A stretch of DNA of 64,000 bases from Gammaproteobacteria bacterium (GTDB lineage: Bacteria > Pseudomonadota > Gammaproteobacteria > Acidiferrobacterales > SZUA-150), in NCBI GenBank assembly GCA_029880545.1, contig JAOUOD010000015.1:1-64000 (forward strand). Direction: 5' to 3'. Position numbers and translations under genes: made by a program. The notes beneath the pieces are model-generated. The model saw only the letters and a list, made by a program, of their open reading frames with translations. It was not told where the DNA came from and searched no databases. Below, piece after piece: positions 9,689-18,725 of this stretch. Every line of letters begins with the position of its first letter. The stretch's first letter is position 1.

Positions 9689-9857
9689 CGTTTTGCCAAC
9701 AGGATCGGGCTGATCGTCTCGCCACGGTGCGCTGTAAAACCGGTAAAAATCCGCTGTACCTGTGCAATAATTACGCCTACCATTTCACTCCGGTCATATA
9801 ACATTATCCGAACAATCAACAGGCTAATCTGACGCTGCGCATGCTGCTACCTATATT

Positions 9858-12800
9858 ATGATAAACCGGTTTGTTGAATTTTTTGTTGATCGTCACCTGC
9901 TGACCAACCTGCTGTTTATTGCCATCATCATCGGCGGCATCGCCAGCTGGCAGTCGATCAAGAAAGAAGAGCGTCCGGACGTGACATCGGACGTGGTTCG
10001 CGTGTCGGCCATTTATCCCGGCGCCACTGCCGAGGAAGTAGAGCATTTTGTTACCCGTGAGCTGGAAGAAGAGCTGCGCGCGGTGGATGGCGTCTACCGC
10101 ATTATCAGCAGCGTCAGTCGCGGTGCGACCACGATTAACGTGGAACTTGAAGCGGATTTTGCCAACAAGGACGAGGCCATTACTGAAATTCGCAACGCTG
10201 CCCTGGGCACGCGCCTGCCGCCGGAAGTACGTGACAAGCCCCGCGTGCGCGTGTTCAAGAGCTCCAAGAAAGCCATTATTGATATCGCCCTGATCAATCG
10301 CAAGGTTCACCTGCTGACCGACGAACAGCGTCGCGAACTGCAATCCTACGCCGCCGCGCTGGAACTGCAGCTGACCGCCCTGCCACAAATCACCGGCGTC
10401 AATCGTTCCGGCTACCTGCAGGAAGAATTGCAGATCAATGTTGATCCGAAAAAACTGGTGCGCTACCAGATTCCGCTGAGCCAGGTAATCAACGAGGTTT
10501 ACCGCAACCACATCAGGCAACCGGCTGGCAATATCGAGATCAAGGACGAACCCAGTGTTACCATTAACGCGCAGCTGGACAGCGTCAGCAAGCTGGAACA
10601 GCTTTATGTCCAGGCCGGCTTCAAGGGCAAGGCAATCGGGCTAAAGGATATTGCCACGGTTGAAAACGGCTTCCGCCGTGAAAAACAGCTGATCAAGGTT
10701 AATGGCCACGAATCAATCATGTTCAACGTGGTCAAGACCGGCTCATTCGGCATTATTGAATCACTTGATGCCGTGCAAACCGTTGTCGATGAATTCCGCA
10801 ATACCAACCTGCGTCATTCCGATATAGACCTGGTGATCCTCGATGATGAATCCTATGACGTACGCAACCGTCTCAGTATCATTGCCACCAACGGTGGTAT
10901 CGGTTTCACACTGATACTGATCACGCTGTTCCTGTTTCTCAGCCGTCGCGCCGGCATCTGGGTGGCCATGGGCATTCCGTTCACCATCTGCATGACCCTG
11001 GTGGGCGCCTGGCTGATTGGTTATACCATTAATAACGTCACCCTGGCCGCGGTCATCATTGTCATGGGCATTGTTGTCGATGATGCCATTGTTGTTGCCG
11101 AAAACGTCGGCCGCTTTCGCGCTCGCGGGTTCAGCTCCCGCGATGCGGCAATCAAGGGCACGAGCCAGGTATTCATGCCCATCGTTGCCGCCATTGCCAC
11201 CACCTGTGCTGCGTTCGTGCCGCTGTATTTCTTCTCAGGCTGGCTCGGCAAGTATGTAAGTTTCATTCCTGTCATTGTGTTCCTGATGCTGGTCGCCAGC
11301 CTGCTCGAATCGCTGGTGATCCTGCCCGGTCACCTGCACCTGCAAACGCCGGCGTTCCTGCAGTTTCTTTCCGGCAGCAGCAAGCCGCGCACCCGGCCAC
11401 ACTGGTTCGATCACTATGAAACCCGTTACGGTGACCTGCTGATACGACTGCTGAATTACAAGTACCTGATCGTCGCCGGCTTTGTTGTGGTGCTGGCAGT
11501 ATCATTGCTGATCGCCAAACACACCATGAACTTTGTCTTGTTTCCCAATTCGGAAACACGGGAAATTGTGCTGCTCGGCACCGCCGACAAAACGTCCGAT
11601 CGCTACGAAACCGCCGAGATCAGCAAAAAGATTGAAGCCATTATCGAGCCCTACATAGGCAAGGAAGTGGTGGGTTTCCGCACAGAAATTGCACGCAGTC
11701 GTCACGGCGGCGTCGCCAGGGAAAACAGCTTCCGCATGATTATTGAAATCGTGCCCAAGGAAGACCGGTCACGTTCCGCTGATGAACTGGTGGCGCTGTG
11801 GAAACCGGAAGCGGACAAGGTCAAGGGCATCAACAAGCTGGTTATCCAGAAGAGTCGCTGGGGCCAGTCATCGGGCACGGCCATAGAAGTACTGATACAG
11901 GAAAACGATGATGCGTTGCGTGACAAGGCCGCCGAGGCCGTGCTTGCCGCCATGCAGAAACATCCGGATCTTGCCAACGGGGAAATAGACAAGCCACTGA
12001 CACTTCCTGAGTACAGGATCGATATTCAAAGAGACAAGGTAAAACGACTGGCGATCAGCCCGCTGGATATTTCCACCACCTTCCGCGCATCGCTTGAAGG
12101 CAACATACTCTACGAATTGCCAAAAGGCAGTGAGCGTATTGATGTACGCCTGTCCGTGATCAACGATGCCAAGCGTGACATCAACAGCATTCTGCAGATA
12201 CCTGTTGAGAACCGTGGCAACTACCTGGCACCGTTGGCTGACCTGGTTACGGTTACCCGGATCCAGTCGCCGGTTTCCATTAATCGTCGCGATACCCGTC
12301 GGGCAACAACCGTCATGGCTGACCTGAAAAAAGGGTCCGAGAAGACACCACTGCAGGTCGCGCTTGACCTGGAAAACGGTGTGTTCAAGGAAGTGGCTAG
12401 CCAGCAACCAACGACGACACTCGGGTTTGATGGTGAAGTTGCCGAGACCCGCGAGTCGCGCAGCAGCCTGCTGAATGCCATCGTGCTGGTGATCCTGCTG
12501 ATTTTCGCCATCTTGCTGATCCTGTTTAATTCGTTCTCAAGATCCCTGATGATTATCCTGTCGATTCCGTTCGGCGCTGCCGGCGTTATCCTGGCATTCT
12601 GGGCACACGGCCAGACGCTGTTTGGATTCTTTGCCGCTGTCGGCGCACTGGGCATGGCCGGTGTTGTGGTTAACGATGCCATTATCATGCTCACCAAGCT
12701 GGATGGCGAAATAATTGAACAACAGGGCGCCAGCCATTATGAAAAAATTGCGCGCATCGCCCAGACCCGACTGAAAGCTGTCACCCTGACAACACTGACC

Positions 12801-12983
12801 ACGGTGGCCGGTGTACTGCCAACTGCCTATGGGCTTGCCGGCTATGATGCCATGCTGGCCGAAATGATGCTGGCACTGGCCTGGGGCCTGTTGTTTGGCT
12901 CGGCCATCACGCTGTTACTGATTCCATGCCTGTATGCCATGCTCCAGGACATGCAATCCCGTTTTGCCATGCGGATACGGTGA
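9858..12983 (+). CDS. RND-family efflux transporter, inner-membrane subunit
   Basis: A 1041-residue proton-driven RND transporter of the HAE1/AcrB type. It has the standard order: TM1 (LLTNLLFIAIIIGGIASW), porter domain with YPGATAEEVEHFVTRELEEEL, TM2-6 with GIVVDDAIVVAEN in TM4 holding the adjacent proton-relay aspartates, a second periplasmic loop, and TM7-12 with VVNDAIIMLTKLDG in TM10. Length is normal. The TolC-like gene begins 4 bases after its stop. Remarkably, no membrane-fusion adaptor gene lies upstream or downstream in the window; RND pumps of this class normally need one. The substrate is unknown; drugs, bile-like detergents or lipids are possible. Confidence 0.92.
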   Translation: MINRFVEFFVDRHLLTNLLFIAIIIGGIASWQSIKKEERPDVTSDVVRVSAIYPGATAEEVEHFVTRELEEELRAVDGVYRIISSVSRGATTINVELEADFANKDEAITEIRNAALGTRLPPEVRDKPRVRVFKSSKKAIIDIALINRKVHLLTDEQRRELQSYAAALELQLTALPQITGVNRSGYLQEELQINVDPKKLVRYQIPLSQVINEVYRNHIRQPAGNIEIKDEPSVTINAQLDSVSKLEQLYVQAGFKGKAIGLKDIATVENGFRREKQLIKVNGHESIMFNVVKTGSFGIIESLDAVQTVVDEFRNTNLRHSDIDLVILDDESYDVRNRLSIIATNGGIGFTLILITLFLFLSRRAGIWVAMGIPFTICMTLVGAWLIGYTINNVTLAAVIIVMGIVVDDAIVVAENVGRFRARGFSSRDAAIKGTSQVFMPIVAAIATTCAAFVPLYFFSGWLGKYVSFIPVIVFLMLVASLLESLVILPGHLHLQTPAFLQFLSGSSKPRTRPHWFDHYETRYGDLLIRLLNYKYLIVAGFVVVLAVSLLIAKHTMNFVLFPNSETREIVLLGTADKTSDRYETAEISKKIEAIIEPYIGKEVVGFRTEIARSRHGGVARENSFRMIIEIVPKEDRSRSADELVALWKPEADKVKGINKLVIQKSRWGQSSGTAIEVLIQENDDALRDKAAEAVLAAMQKHPDLANGEIDKPLTLPEYRIDIQRDKVKRLAISPLDISTTFRASLEGNILYELPKGSERIDVRLSVINDAKRDINSILQIPVENRGNYLAPLADLVTVTRIQSPVSINRRDTRRATTVMADLKKGSEKTPLQVALDLENGVFKEVASQQPTTTLGFDGEVAETRESRSSLLNAIVLVILLIFAILLILFNSFSRSLMIILSIPFGAAGVILAFWAHGQTLFGFFAAVGALGMAGVVVNDAIIMLTKLDGEIIEQQGASHYEKIARIAQTRLKAVTLTTLTTVAGVLPTAYGLAGYDAMLAEMMLALAWGLLFGSAITLLLIPCLYAMLQDMQSRFAMRIR

Positions 12984-12987
12984 CACC

Positions 12988-14394
12988 ATGACGCGCCTGC
13001 CACTACATACACTCGTTGCGCTGTTGCTGACCGGCAACAGCGCGCTGGCGGACACCGCGGCGAACAAGGTCTCGCCACTGACTCTGTCTGCGTTTATCGA
13101 GCAGGCGACGCGAAACGATACCAGCTTTGAACGCATCCTTATTGATCAATACAAGCTACAGTATCGTCATGATGCACTGATGCCCGACAGCGACATCATT
13201 GCCGATATCAAGTATCGCCATCATGTCTTTCTCGACCAGGATCATGAAAGCCCTGACGCATCGGTATCACTGAGCAAGCTGTTTCCGTTCAGCGGCACCG
13301 CGCTGGCGCTGAACTACAACAAACCGGTTATTGCTGCCGGCGCGGTTGACCAGTCCAGTATTGAATTGTTGATCACCCAGCCTATTGCCCGCAACGCATT
13401 TGGCAAGGCGCTGTCATTGCAAGGCAAGCTCATTGGTATTGAAAACGATATCGTTCGCTACCAGGTGGTGGAGGCCTACGAGGATTACCTGGCCGGGCTG
13501 ACCGCTACCTATTACAACTGGTACACCGCCTACGAAAACCTGCGCACCGGCGAAGCATCACTGCGCTCCAACCAGAAGCTGATGCAGGATATACGCGACC
13601 GGCAGCGCCAGAAAATTGCCCTGCCTGTTGATGTGAACAAGATGAAACTGCTGCTCATCGGCAAGCAGGAAAACGTTATCGTGCTGCAGGAAACCCGCGA
13701 CAACTATCGTAACCTGATCGCCCGGGCGGTTCGCCACCGGCAACCGGAAATGCTGGTGCCGGTAAAACCGGACAAGCCGGCAGCCCAGGTGCAGTTTGAA
13801 CGGGACTATGGCAACTTTACCGGTAACAGTCGCACCTACAAGACGCTGGCGCTGCTCGAACAACAAGGCACACTAGAAGTGAAAAGCGCTGCCGACGATA
13901 TCCTGCCCTCCACCAACCTGTTACTGGGCTATCGCGCCGACGGTGAGCAATGGGGTATCGAGAATGAACAGCGCAGCTGGTTCGGCGGCATCGGCCTGCG
14001 CTGGGAACTGGGTGGCTCGGTGGCCCGTGCCCGCGAAAGCATTGCAAAACTTGAACACCGCAAGACCGTGTTGTCCAACCAGGACAAGTACGAGGAACTG
14101 CACACCAACCTGAAAAACCTGTACCAGCAAATTGAACGGGAACAGGCGCTTATCACCATTGCCACCGACAAGATCCGGTTGGCCGAAGCGGTTTTGCGCG
14201 ACGAGGCGGAAAACTATTCTTTCGGCAAGGTTACGCTCAACGACTACATCGTCGCCGTCAATCGCGTTGACGAGGCACGGTTCGGCTTTACTGCGCACAC
14301 CGTCGCGCTGGCCAAGCTGCAGATCGAATGGTTGCGCCTTACCGATCAACTGGTACAGGAAGACCGCGTACTGCAGCAACCCGCCAAACCATAG
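12988..14394 (+). CDS. TolC-family outer-membrane efflux protein
   Basis: ATG 12988 gives 468 residues with a signal peptide (TRLPLHTLVALLLTGNSALADTA). The protein is a TolC/OEP-type channel: opening TLSAFIEQATRNDTSFERI, long amphipathic helices in duplicate (about 140-230 and 350-450) with many Q/N/E/R residues, and strand-forming parts around SVSLSKLFPFSGTALAL and WFGGIGLRWELGG. The internal TATYYNWYTAYENLRTGEASL and ITIATDKIRLAEAVLRDEAENYSFGKVTLNDYI match the usual coiled-coil hairpins. It shares an operon with the RND subunit (4-base gap) and presumably forms the outer-membrane duct of that pump. Confidence 0.88.
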   Translation: MTRLPLHTLVALLLTGNSALADTAANKVSPLTLSAFIEQATRNDTSFERILIDQYKLQYRHDALMPDSDIIADIKYRHHVFLDQDHESPDASVSLSKLFPFSGTALALNYNKPVIAAGAVDQSSIELLITQPIARNAFGKALSLQGKLIGIENDIVRYQVVEAYEDYLAGLTATYYNWYTAYENLRTGEASLRSNQKLMQDIRDRQRQKIALPVDVNKMKLLLIGKQENVIVLQETRDNYRNLIARAVRHRQPEMLVPVKPDKPAAQVQFERDYGNFTGNSRTYKTLALLEQQGTLEVKSAADDILPSTNLLLGYRADGEQWGIENEQRSWFGGIGLRWELGGSVARARESIAKLEHRKTVLSNQDKYEELHTNLKNLYQQIEREQALITIATDKIRLAEAVLRDEAENYSFGKVTLNDYIVAVNRVDEARFGFTAHTVALAKLQIEWLRLTDQLVQEDRVLQQPAKP

Positions 14395-14448
14395 GATTTC
14401 GCTCACAGGATTCTGGCCACAGGATTCTGCTTATAGGATTCTTCAGGC
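14393..14448 (+). repeat. Four tandem 14-bp repeats
   Basis: AGGATT begins at 14393, 14407, 14421 and 14435, exactly 14 bases apart; copies two and three read AGGATTCTGGCCAC and AGGATTCTGCTTAT, and copies one and four are looser. The array starts at the stop codon of the TolC-like gene and ends about 50 bases before the quinone oxidoreductase start. It may have arisen by slippage; no function is evident. Confidence 0.7.
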
Positions 14449-14496
14449 AGCCTGCTACACTTGCCTGGATCAACAACACCGCAACAGGAGAACGTC

Positions 14497-15471
14497 ATGA
14501 CCCACGCCATTCGCATACATCAGCCAGGCGGACCCGACGCCATGCAGTGGGAAACTGTTGACGTTGGCTCACCAGGCCCGGGGCAGGTGCGACTCAGGCA
14601 AACCGCCTGCGGACTGAATTTTATTGATATCTACATGCGCAGCGGCGTTTACCCGGTTGCCGAATTGCCGGCCGTACTCGGTATGGAAGCGGCGGGCGTA
14701 GTTGCTGAAATTGGTGAAGGCGTAACGGATCTCGCCACCGGTGATCGTGTCGCTTACGCCATGGTGCCCGGCGCCTACGCCGAGGAACGCCTGATCGACG
14801 CACAAAAACTGGTGCGAATTCCCGACAGCATCAACGATGACACCGCCGCAACCATGATGCTCAAAGGCCTGACCGCGCACTACCTGTTGTTTCGCACCTA
14901 CCCGGTCAAGGCGGGCGACACCATCCTGATTCACGCCGCTGCCGGTGGCGTTGGCCTGATGGTTTGCCAATGGGCAAAACATCTTGGCGCAACGGTTATC
15001 GGTACGGTGGGTTCGAAGCAAAAGGCTGAACTGGCCATGGCCCATGGCTGTGATCACGTGGTGTATTACCGCGAAGAAAACCTGCCACAACGCGTGCGCG
15101 AACTCACCGGCGGCCAGGGCGTCCCGGTGGTATATGACGGTATCGGCCAGGAGACTTTTGAAGATTCGCTGGATTGCCTGCGGCCGTTTGGCGTTATGGT
15201 TACCTTTGGCAACATCACCGGCCAGGTCGAACCGTTCAGCCCGAAAATGCTGGCGCCCAAGGGTTCACTCTATGTCACCCGGCCAACACTGGCCACGCAT
15301 GTCTCCACGCGTGCGTTGCTCGTCGAAGGTGCACAACGGCTTATTGAAGTGATCGACAAGGGCATCGTCAAGAACAACATCAACCAGCACTATGCCCTGA
15401 AAGATGCAGCGGATGCGCACCGTGACATGGAAGCGCGCAAGACCACCGGTTCTACGGTGTTGCGTATCTAG
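14497..15471 (+). CDS. qor: NADPH:quinone oxidoreductase, zinc-free MDR family
   Basis: A 324-residue medium-chain reductase that uses NADPH to reduce quinones. AGGAG precedes ATG 14497, so the upstream in-frame ATG 14461 is not used. Markers: GLNFIDIYMRSGVY and LGMEAAGVVAEIG in the catalytic half, DRVAYAMVPGAYAEE, and the nucleotide-binding AAAGGVGLMVCQWAKHLGA (about 148-166). The structural and catalytic zinc ligands of alcohol dehydrogenases are absent, as expected for QOR. C-terminal DAADAHRDMEARKTTGSTVL is the family ending. It lies in the same direction as the pump genes but 100 bases away and behind a tandem repeat, so it is probably transcribed on its own. Confidence 0.9.
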   Translation: MTHAIRIHQPGGPDAMQWETVDVGSPGPGQVRLRQTACGLNFIDIYMRSGVYPVAELPAVLGMEAAGVVAEIGEGVTDLATGDRVAYAMVPGAYAEERLIDAQKLVRIPDSINDDTAATMMLKGLTAHYLLFRTYPVKAGDTILIHAAAGGVGLMVCQWAKHLGATVIGTVGSKQKAELAMAHGCDHVVYYREENLPQRVRELTGGQGVPVVYDGIGQETFEDSLDCLRPFGVMVTFGNITGQVEPFSPKMLAPKGSLYVTRPTLATHVSTRALLVEGAQRLIEVIDKGIVKNNINQHYALKDAADAHRDMEARKTTGSTVLRI

Positions 15472-16079
15472 CCCGGTAACTCACTGTCATTTATCGGCAA
15501 ATCAAACAGCTTGCCGATTCGCGTGAAATTACCGGCCATACGCGCCAGCGGATCCAGCGCAGCCTGGTCGATACGACCATTGTTGATCAGCTCATCACGC
15601 ACGTGATAACGATGCATGCGGCCGATAATCAGCACATCCGTGCCCAGCTGCAGTTCATGCTCCAGCGTACACTCCATGCTGATCAGCGATTCCGCCACCC
15701 TCGGTGCCGATACCACTTCGCAGTCTGCCGGCGTGACGCCGGAGCGCTCAAACTCGTCCACGTCCGGTGCATGGTTGATCGAGGTTTCATGCATGGCGTT
15801 GGCGAGCTTCAGTGACACCATGTTAATGACAAACTCACCGGTCTCACGAATATTGGTCAAGGTATCCTTGGCATAATCCTCACCACCGGTGCGTGGACCG
15901 ATGGATATACTGAGCATGGGCGGTTTGCGTGACGCAACGTTAAAAAAACTGTAGGGCGCGAGATTCAGTATGCCGTCGCCGCTGCGACTGGACACCCAGG
16001 CAATTGGCCTGGGCACAACGGCACCGGTCAACAGCTTGTATACCGATGTCGTATCCAGCTGGTCGGGATCAATAATCAT
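15468..16079 (-). CDS. Flavin reductase-like FMN-binding protein
   Basis: A 203-residue protein of the flavin reductase-like split-barrel family. The opening DTTSVYKLLTGAVVPRPIAWVSSRSGDGILNLAPYSFFN is the FMN-binding signature (PRPIAWV and NLAPYSFF), followed by PPMLSISIGPR and KDTLTNIRETGEFVINMVS. Members reduce flavin or act as flavoproteins of unknown substrate. ATG 16079 overlaps the TGA of the upstream metallo-beta-lactamase-fold gene (ATGA), which argues for translational coupling and a shared pathway. The stop overlaps the last bases of the convergent qor gene (15468-15471). The ATG further upstream in the frame would invade the neighbour and is rejected. Confidence 0.85.
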   Translation of the reverse strand: MIIDPDQLDTTSVYKLLTGAVVPRPIAWVSSRSGDGILNLAPYSFFNVASRKPPMLSISIGPRTGGEDYAKDTLTNIRETGEFVINMVSLKLANAMHETSINHAPDVDEFERSGVTPADCEVVSAPRVAESLISMECTLEHELQLGTDVLIIGRMHRYHVRDELINNGRIDQAALDPLARMAGNFTRIGKLFDLPINDSELPG

Positions 16080-17065
16080 TTTGCGTGAACCCGTTTGCAA
16101 CCGTCGATGCATCGACCGCCGTTGTCAAATTTCATGGTGCGGCCACTGAGCGGCAAATGTACCGGCACACGCGTCGCCTTGATAAAACTCTCGGTACGCG
16201 TACCGCCAATGATTTTGCCTTTTTCGGTTGCCGCTTCGTTGGCGTGCGAGGCAATAACCGAAGCCGGCCGAATCAATTCATTGACAACCCAGGCAGCTTC
16301 CCGCGGGCCGGTTGTGTAGGTATCGCCGATATTCATCACCGCCAGCCTGGCGCGGTAATGCTTGCGCACAGTATTTTCCTGCTCGGCAGTAATGCCGGTA
16401 TCACCGGAAAGATACACAACCAGGCCATTGCTAAAGGTCAGGACAAACCCGGTTGGCGGCCCGGCATGGGCAGTGAGGCCGGCAGTATTCAGCATTGAGC
16501 CCAACTCACCGCCAATCATGTCACCGGCAATGCCATTGGAATGACTGGCCGGTACCGTGGTAATGGTCACACCACCCAGCTTTGTTGACCCGCCAAAACG
16601 TACCAGCCGTGCTTTTTTTGGATCACCGCCCGAGGCTTTCAGCTTGGCAGCAAAGAATTTCGGCATTTCACTGCCGGCGATAATGGCGGCATTTTTAGCC
16701 AGCGCGATTTTTACTGTATTGGTATCAGGCAAGACATTTACGGGTGTATCCGGTTGGGCGCAACTGCCGGCATTGCGTTCGGCAATATGGGCGTTACCTA
16801 CATGATCGCCGTGCATATGACTTATCAGCAACGCATCAATACGACCAAGCCGTTCATCGTCGGCGCCGGCGACTGTTCGGCCCGGATCATAGAGCAGTCG
16901 CGTGCCGTCAGGGTCTTCCAGCAATAACGCCCGGTCGCGACTGCAGAACTCGCCATCATGACTGCCCAGTGGCGTGATACTCACCTGCGTCGCATCGGCG
17001 GCGACCGGACCAGCCAGGGCCAGCAAAAACATCCATCCGGCCAATGACATGCTCATCCTGACCAT
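16076..17065 (-). CDS. Exported metallo-beta-lactamase-fold hydrolase
   Basis: ATG 17065 follows AAGGAGAAAATC and encodes 329 residues. Residues 1-23 are a signal peptide (SMSLAGWMFLLALAGPVAADA), so it acts in the periplasm. The metal-binding HMHGDH (about residues 83-88) and a later VPASHSNG, YLSGDTGI and IASHANE supply the usual MBL zinc ligands; the arrangement resembles UlaG-type or L-ascorbate-lactonase-like hydrolases rather than true beta-lactamases. Its stop overlaps the start of the flavin-reductase gene by four bases (ATGA), so the two proteins are made together although one is exported and the other not. Substrate unknown. Confidence 0.85.
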   Translation of the reverse strand: MVRMSMSLAGWMFLLALAGPVAADATQVSITPLGSHDGEFCSRDRALLLEDPDGTRLLYDPGRTVAGADDERLGRIDALLISHMHGDHVGNAHIAERNAGSCAQPDTPVNVLPDTNTVKIALAKNAAIIAGSEMPKFFAAKLKASGGDPKKARLVRFGGSTKLGGVTITTVPASHSNGIAGDMIGGELGSMLNTAGLTAHAGPPTGFVLTFSNGLVVYLSGDTGITAEQENTVRKHYRARLAVMNIGDTYTTGPREAAWVVNELIRPASVIASHANEAATEKGKIIGGTRTESFIKATRVPVHLPLSGRTMKFDNGGRCIDGCKRVHAK

Positions 17066-17125
17066 GATTTTCTCCTTGTTACGGGGTTGTTTGCTGATTG
17101 TAGCGGCCCACACCGTAGTCTGCAC

Positions 17126-18508
17126 TTATAAAGCGGGTCGACGCCTGTTGTCCTGCCAGTATCCGTAGATCAGCGAACGCCAGACCCATTCCAGCGGTCC
17201 GTGCCGGTAGTATTTCAGCCACACGGTACTGAAGCTGATTTGCGCAACCCACATAGCCAGGCAAAACCATAACAATTCATGACGTTCGAATTTCGCAAAC
17301 AACGCAAAACCGATACCGTAGAACAGGATCACGGAAATCACGGTTTGCGAAATGTAGCCGGTCAATGCCATGCGCCCGACATTGGCCACCCAGGTTTGCA
17401 ATCGTCTTAACCAGCCGCCCTGGCATATCAATCCCACCAGTCCCACCCAGGCGATGACAATCAACAAGCGCGCCAGGTTATAACCAAACCCCGTATCCAG
17501 GACCGGCTCAACCCAGGCCTGAACGCTGGCAACATCTCTCAGGCTGATGGCGCCACGAACGATGGTTCCGCTAATACCGCCCACAATCAGCATCCACCAA
17601 TATACCCGTCGACTGACCGCGCCTGACAGGACGCCCAGCCGGAACAGCGCCATACCAATCAACATCATGCCGCCAATATCATAAAAGAAGTCCCGGTACA
17701 TTTTTGTGCTTTGCTGAACGATTACCATCTCACGCTGGTAGACAAAAATCGTTTTATACCCGGAGCGGTATATGTCCAGTTCCTGCTGCAGGATAAGTTG
17801 TTTCTGGTACTCATCATTGCTGGCGTCAGCCTTGGTTTGGGACTCGGCAGTCTGCAAGGAAGGTTTTTTCGGGCCGACGCCCGGTGGCAGCGGCTGGTTA
17901 TCGGTCTGCGCTTCGGGTTCATGATCACTGAACTGGTCGGCCACGTCAGCGGCGTTCAACGTGGATTCAAGGCTCGGCAGAAATGACAGCTCGCTGAGAT
18001 TGAAGTCACCTATAAACAGCATAATGACGCCAATTATCAACAAGGTGCGGGCGGCGAGCTTGCGCAATGGAAACAGGAACAGGCCCAGCACACCGTAGGC
18101 ATACAAGACATCGTATGGCCATAACAGCAGGTAGGCGTGAATCGCACCGAACACGATTAACAGCATCGACCGCCTGTAGTACCGGTCCACCAGGTCGGTA
18201 CCCCTGGCCGCCAGTTTCGCCTCGGTGAGAAAAATCAGTGCACTGGCGCCAAACAGGATGGAAAACAAGCCACGCATGGCGCCTTCCCAGTAAACCTCGG
18301 AAAACAATCGCACCAGCGTATTGGTCGTATTTTCGTCGTTCAGTATGCCCGGCAACGAGGATTCGGAGTATGGCAGGGCAAATATAAACATGTTTACCAG
18401 GTAGATGCCCAACACGGCGACGCCACGCAGCACATCAATCTGTTCGATACGCAGGTAGGGAGCCGGCTCCAATGCCGACGATGATTCGGTTACGGATGGT
18501 GTGCTCAT
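17126..18508 (-). CDS. DUF418/YeiB-family multi-pass membrane protein
   Basis: From ATG 18508 the protein has 460 residues. The N-terminal RIEQIDVLRGVAVLGIYLVNMFIF is the DUF1624/DUF418 signature, with about ten membrane segments after it (for example MRGLFSILFGASALIFL, LLIVFGAIHAYLLLWPYDVLYAYGVLGLFLFPL). The C-terminal DUF418 part has VANVGRMALTGYISQTVISVILFYG and KYYRHGPLEWVWRSLIYG. A hydrophilic, glutamine- and proline-rich loop (about 210-260) splits the two halves. Family members are predicted transporters or acyltransferase-like proteins without known substrate. The longer in-frame start at 18604 adds 32 residues unlike the family. Confidence 0.88.
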   Translation of the reverse strand: MSTPSVTESSSALEPAPYLRIEQIDVLRGVAVLGIYLVNMFIFALPYSESSLPGILNDENTTNTLVRLFSEVYWEGAMRGLFSILFGASALIFLTEAKLAARGTDLVDRYYRRSMLLIVFGAIHAYLLLWPYDVLYAYGVLGLFLFPLRKLAARTLLIIGVIMLFIGDFNLSELSFLPSLESTLNAADVADQFSDHEPEAQTDNQPLPPGVGPKKPSLQTAESQTKADASNDEYQKQLILQQELDIYRSGYKTIFVYQREMVIVQQSTKMYRDFFYDIGGMMLIGMALFRLGVLSGAVSRRVYWWMLIVGGISGTIVRGAISLRDVASVQAWVEPVLDTGFGYNLARLLIVIAWVGLVGLICQGGWLRRLQTWVANVGRMALTGYISQTVISVILFYGIGFALFAKFERHELLWFCLAMWVAQISFSTVWLKYYRHGPLEWVWRSLIYGYWQDNRRRPAL

Positions 18509-18725
18509 GACAGCTGACAAAAACCGGCCACCCCGCCATGACGGGCTGGCAATAACGGGCAGGGAACGCGCTTGGCGGAATTCATGGCACCTGGTCAGAA
18601 ACAATGCAGCGAGCTGCTGTTATAAAACGCTATTAGAATTCAGCCGAACGAATCAATCAATAGGCCAAAAAAAATATTGTTGCTGACTTTTGGCTGCCAA
18701 CATGCTGATACACGCGACATGGCAA

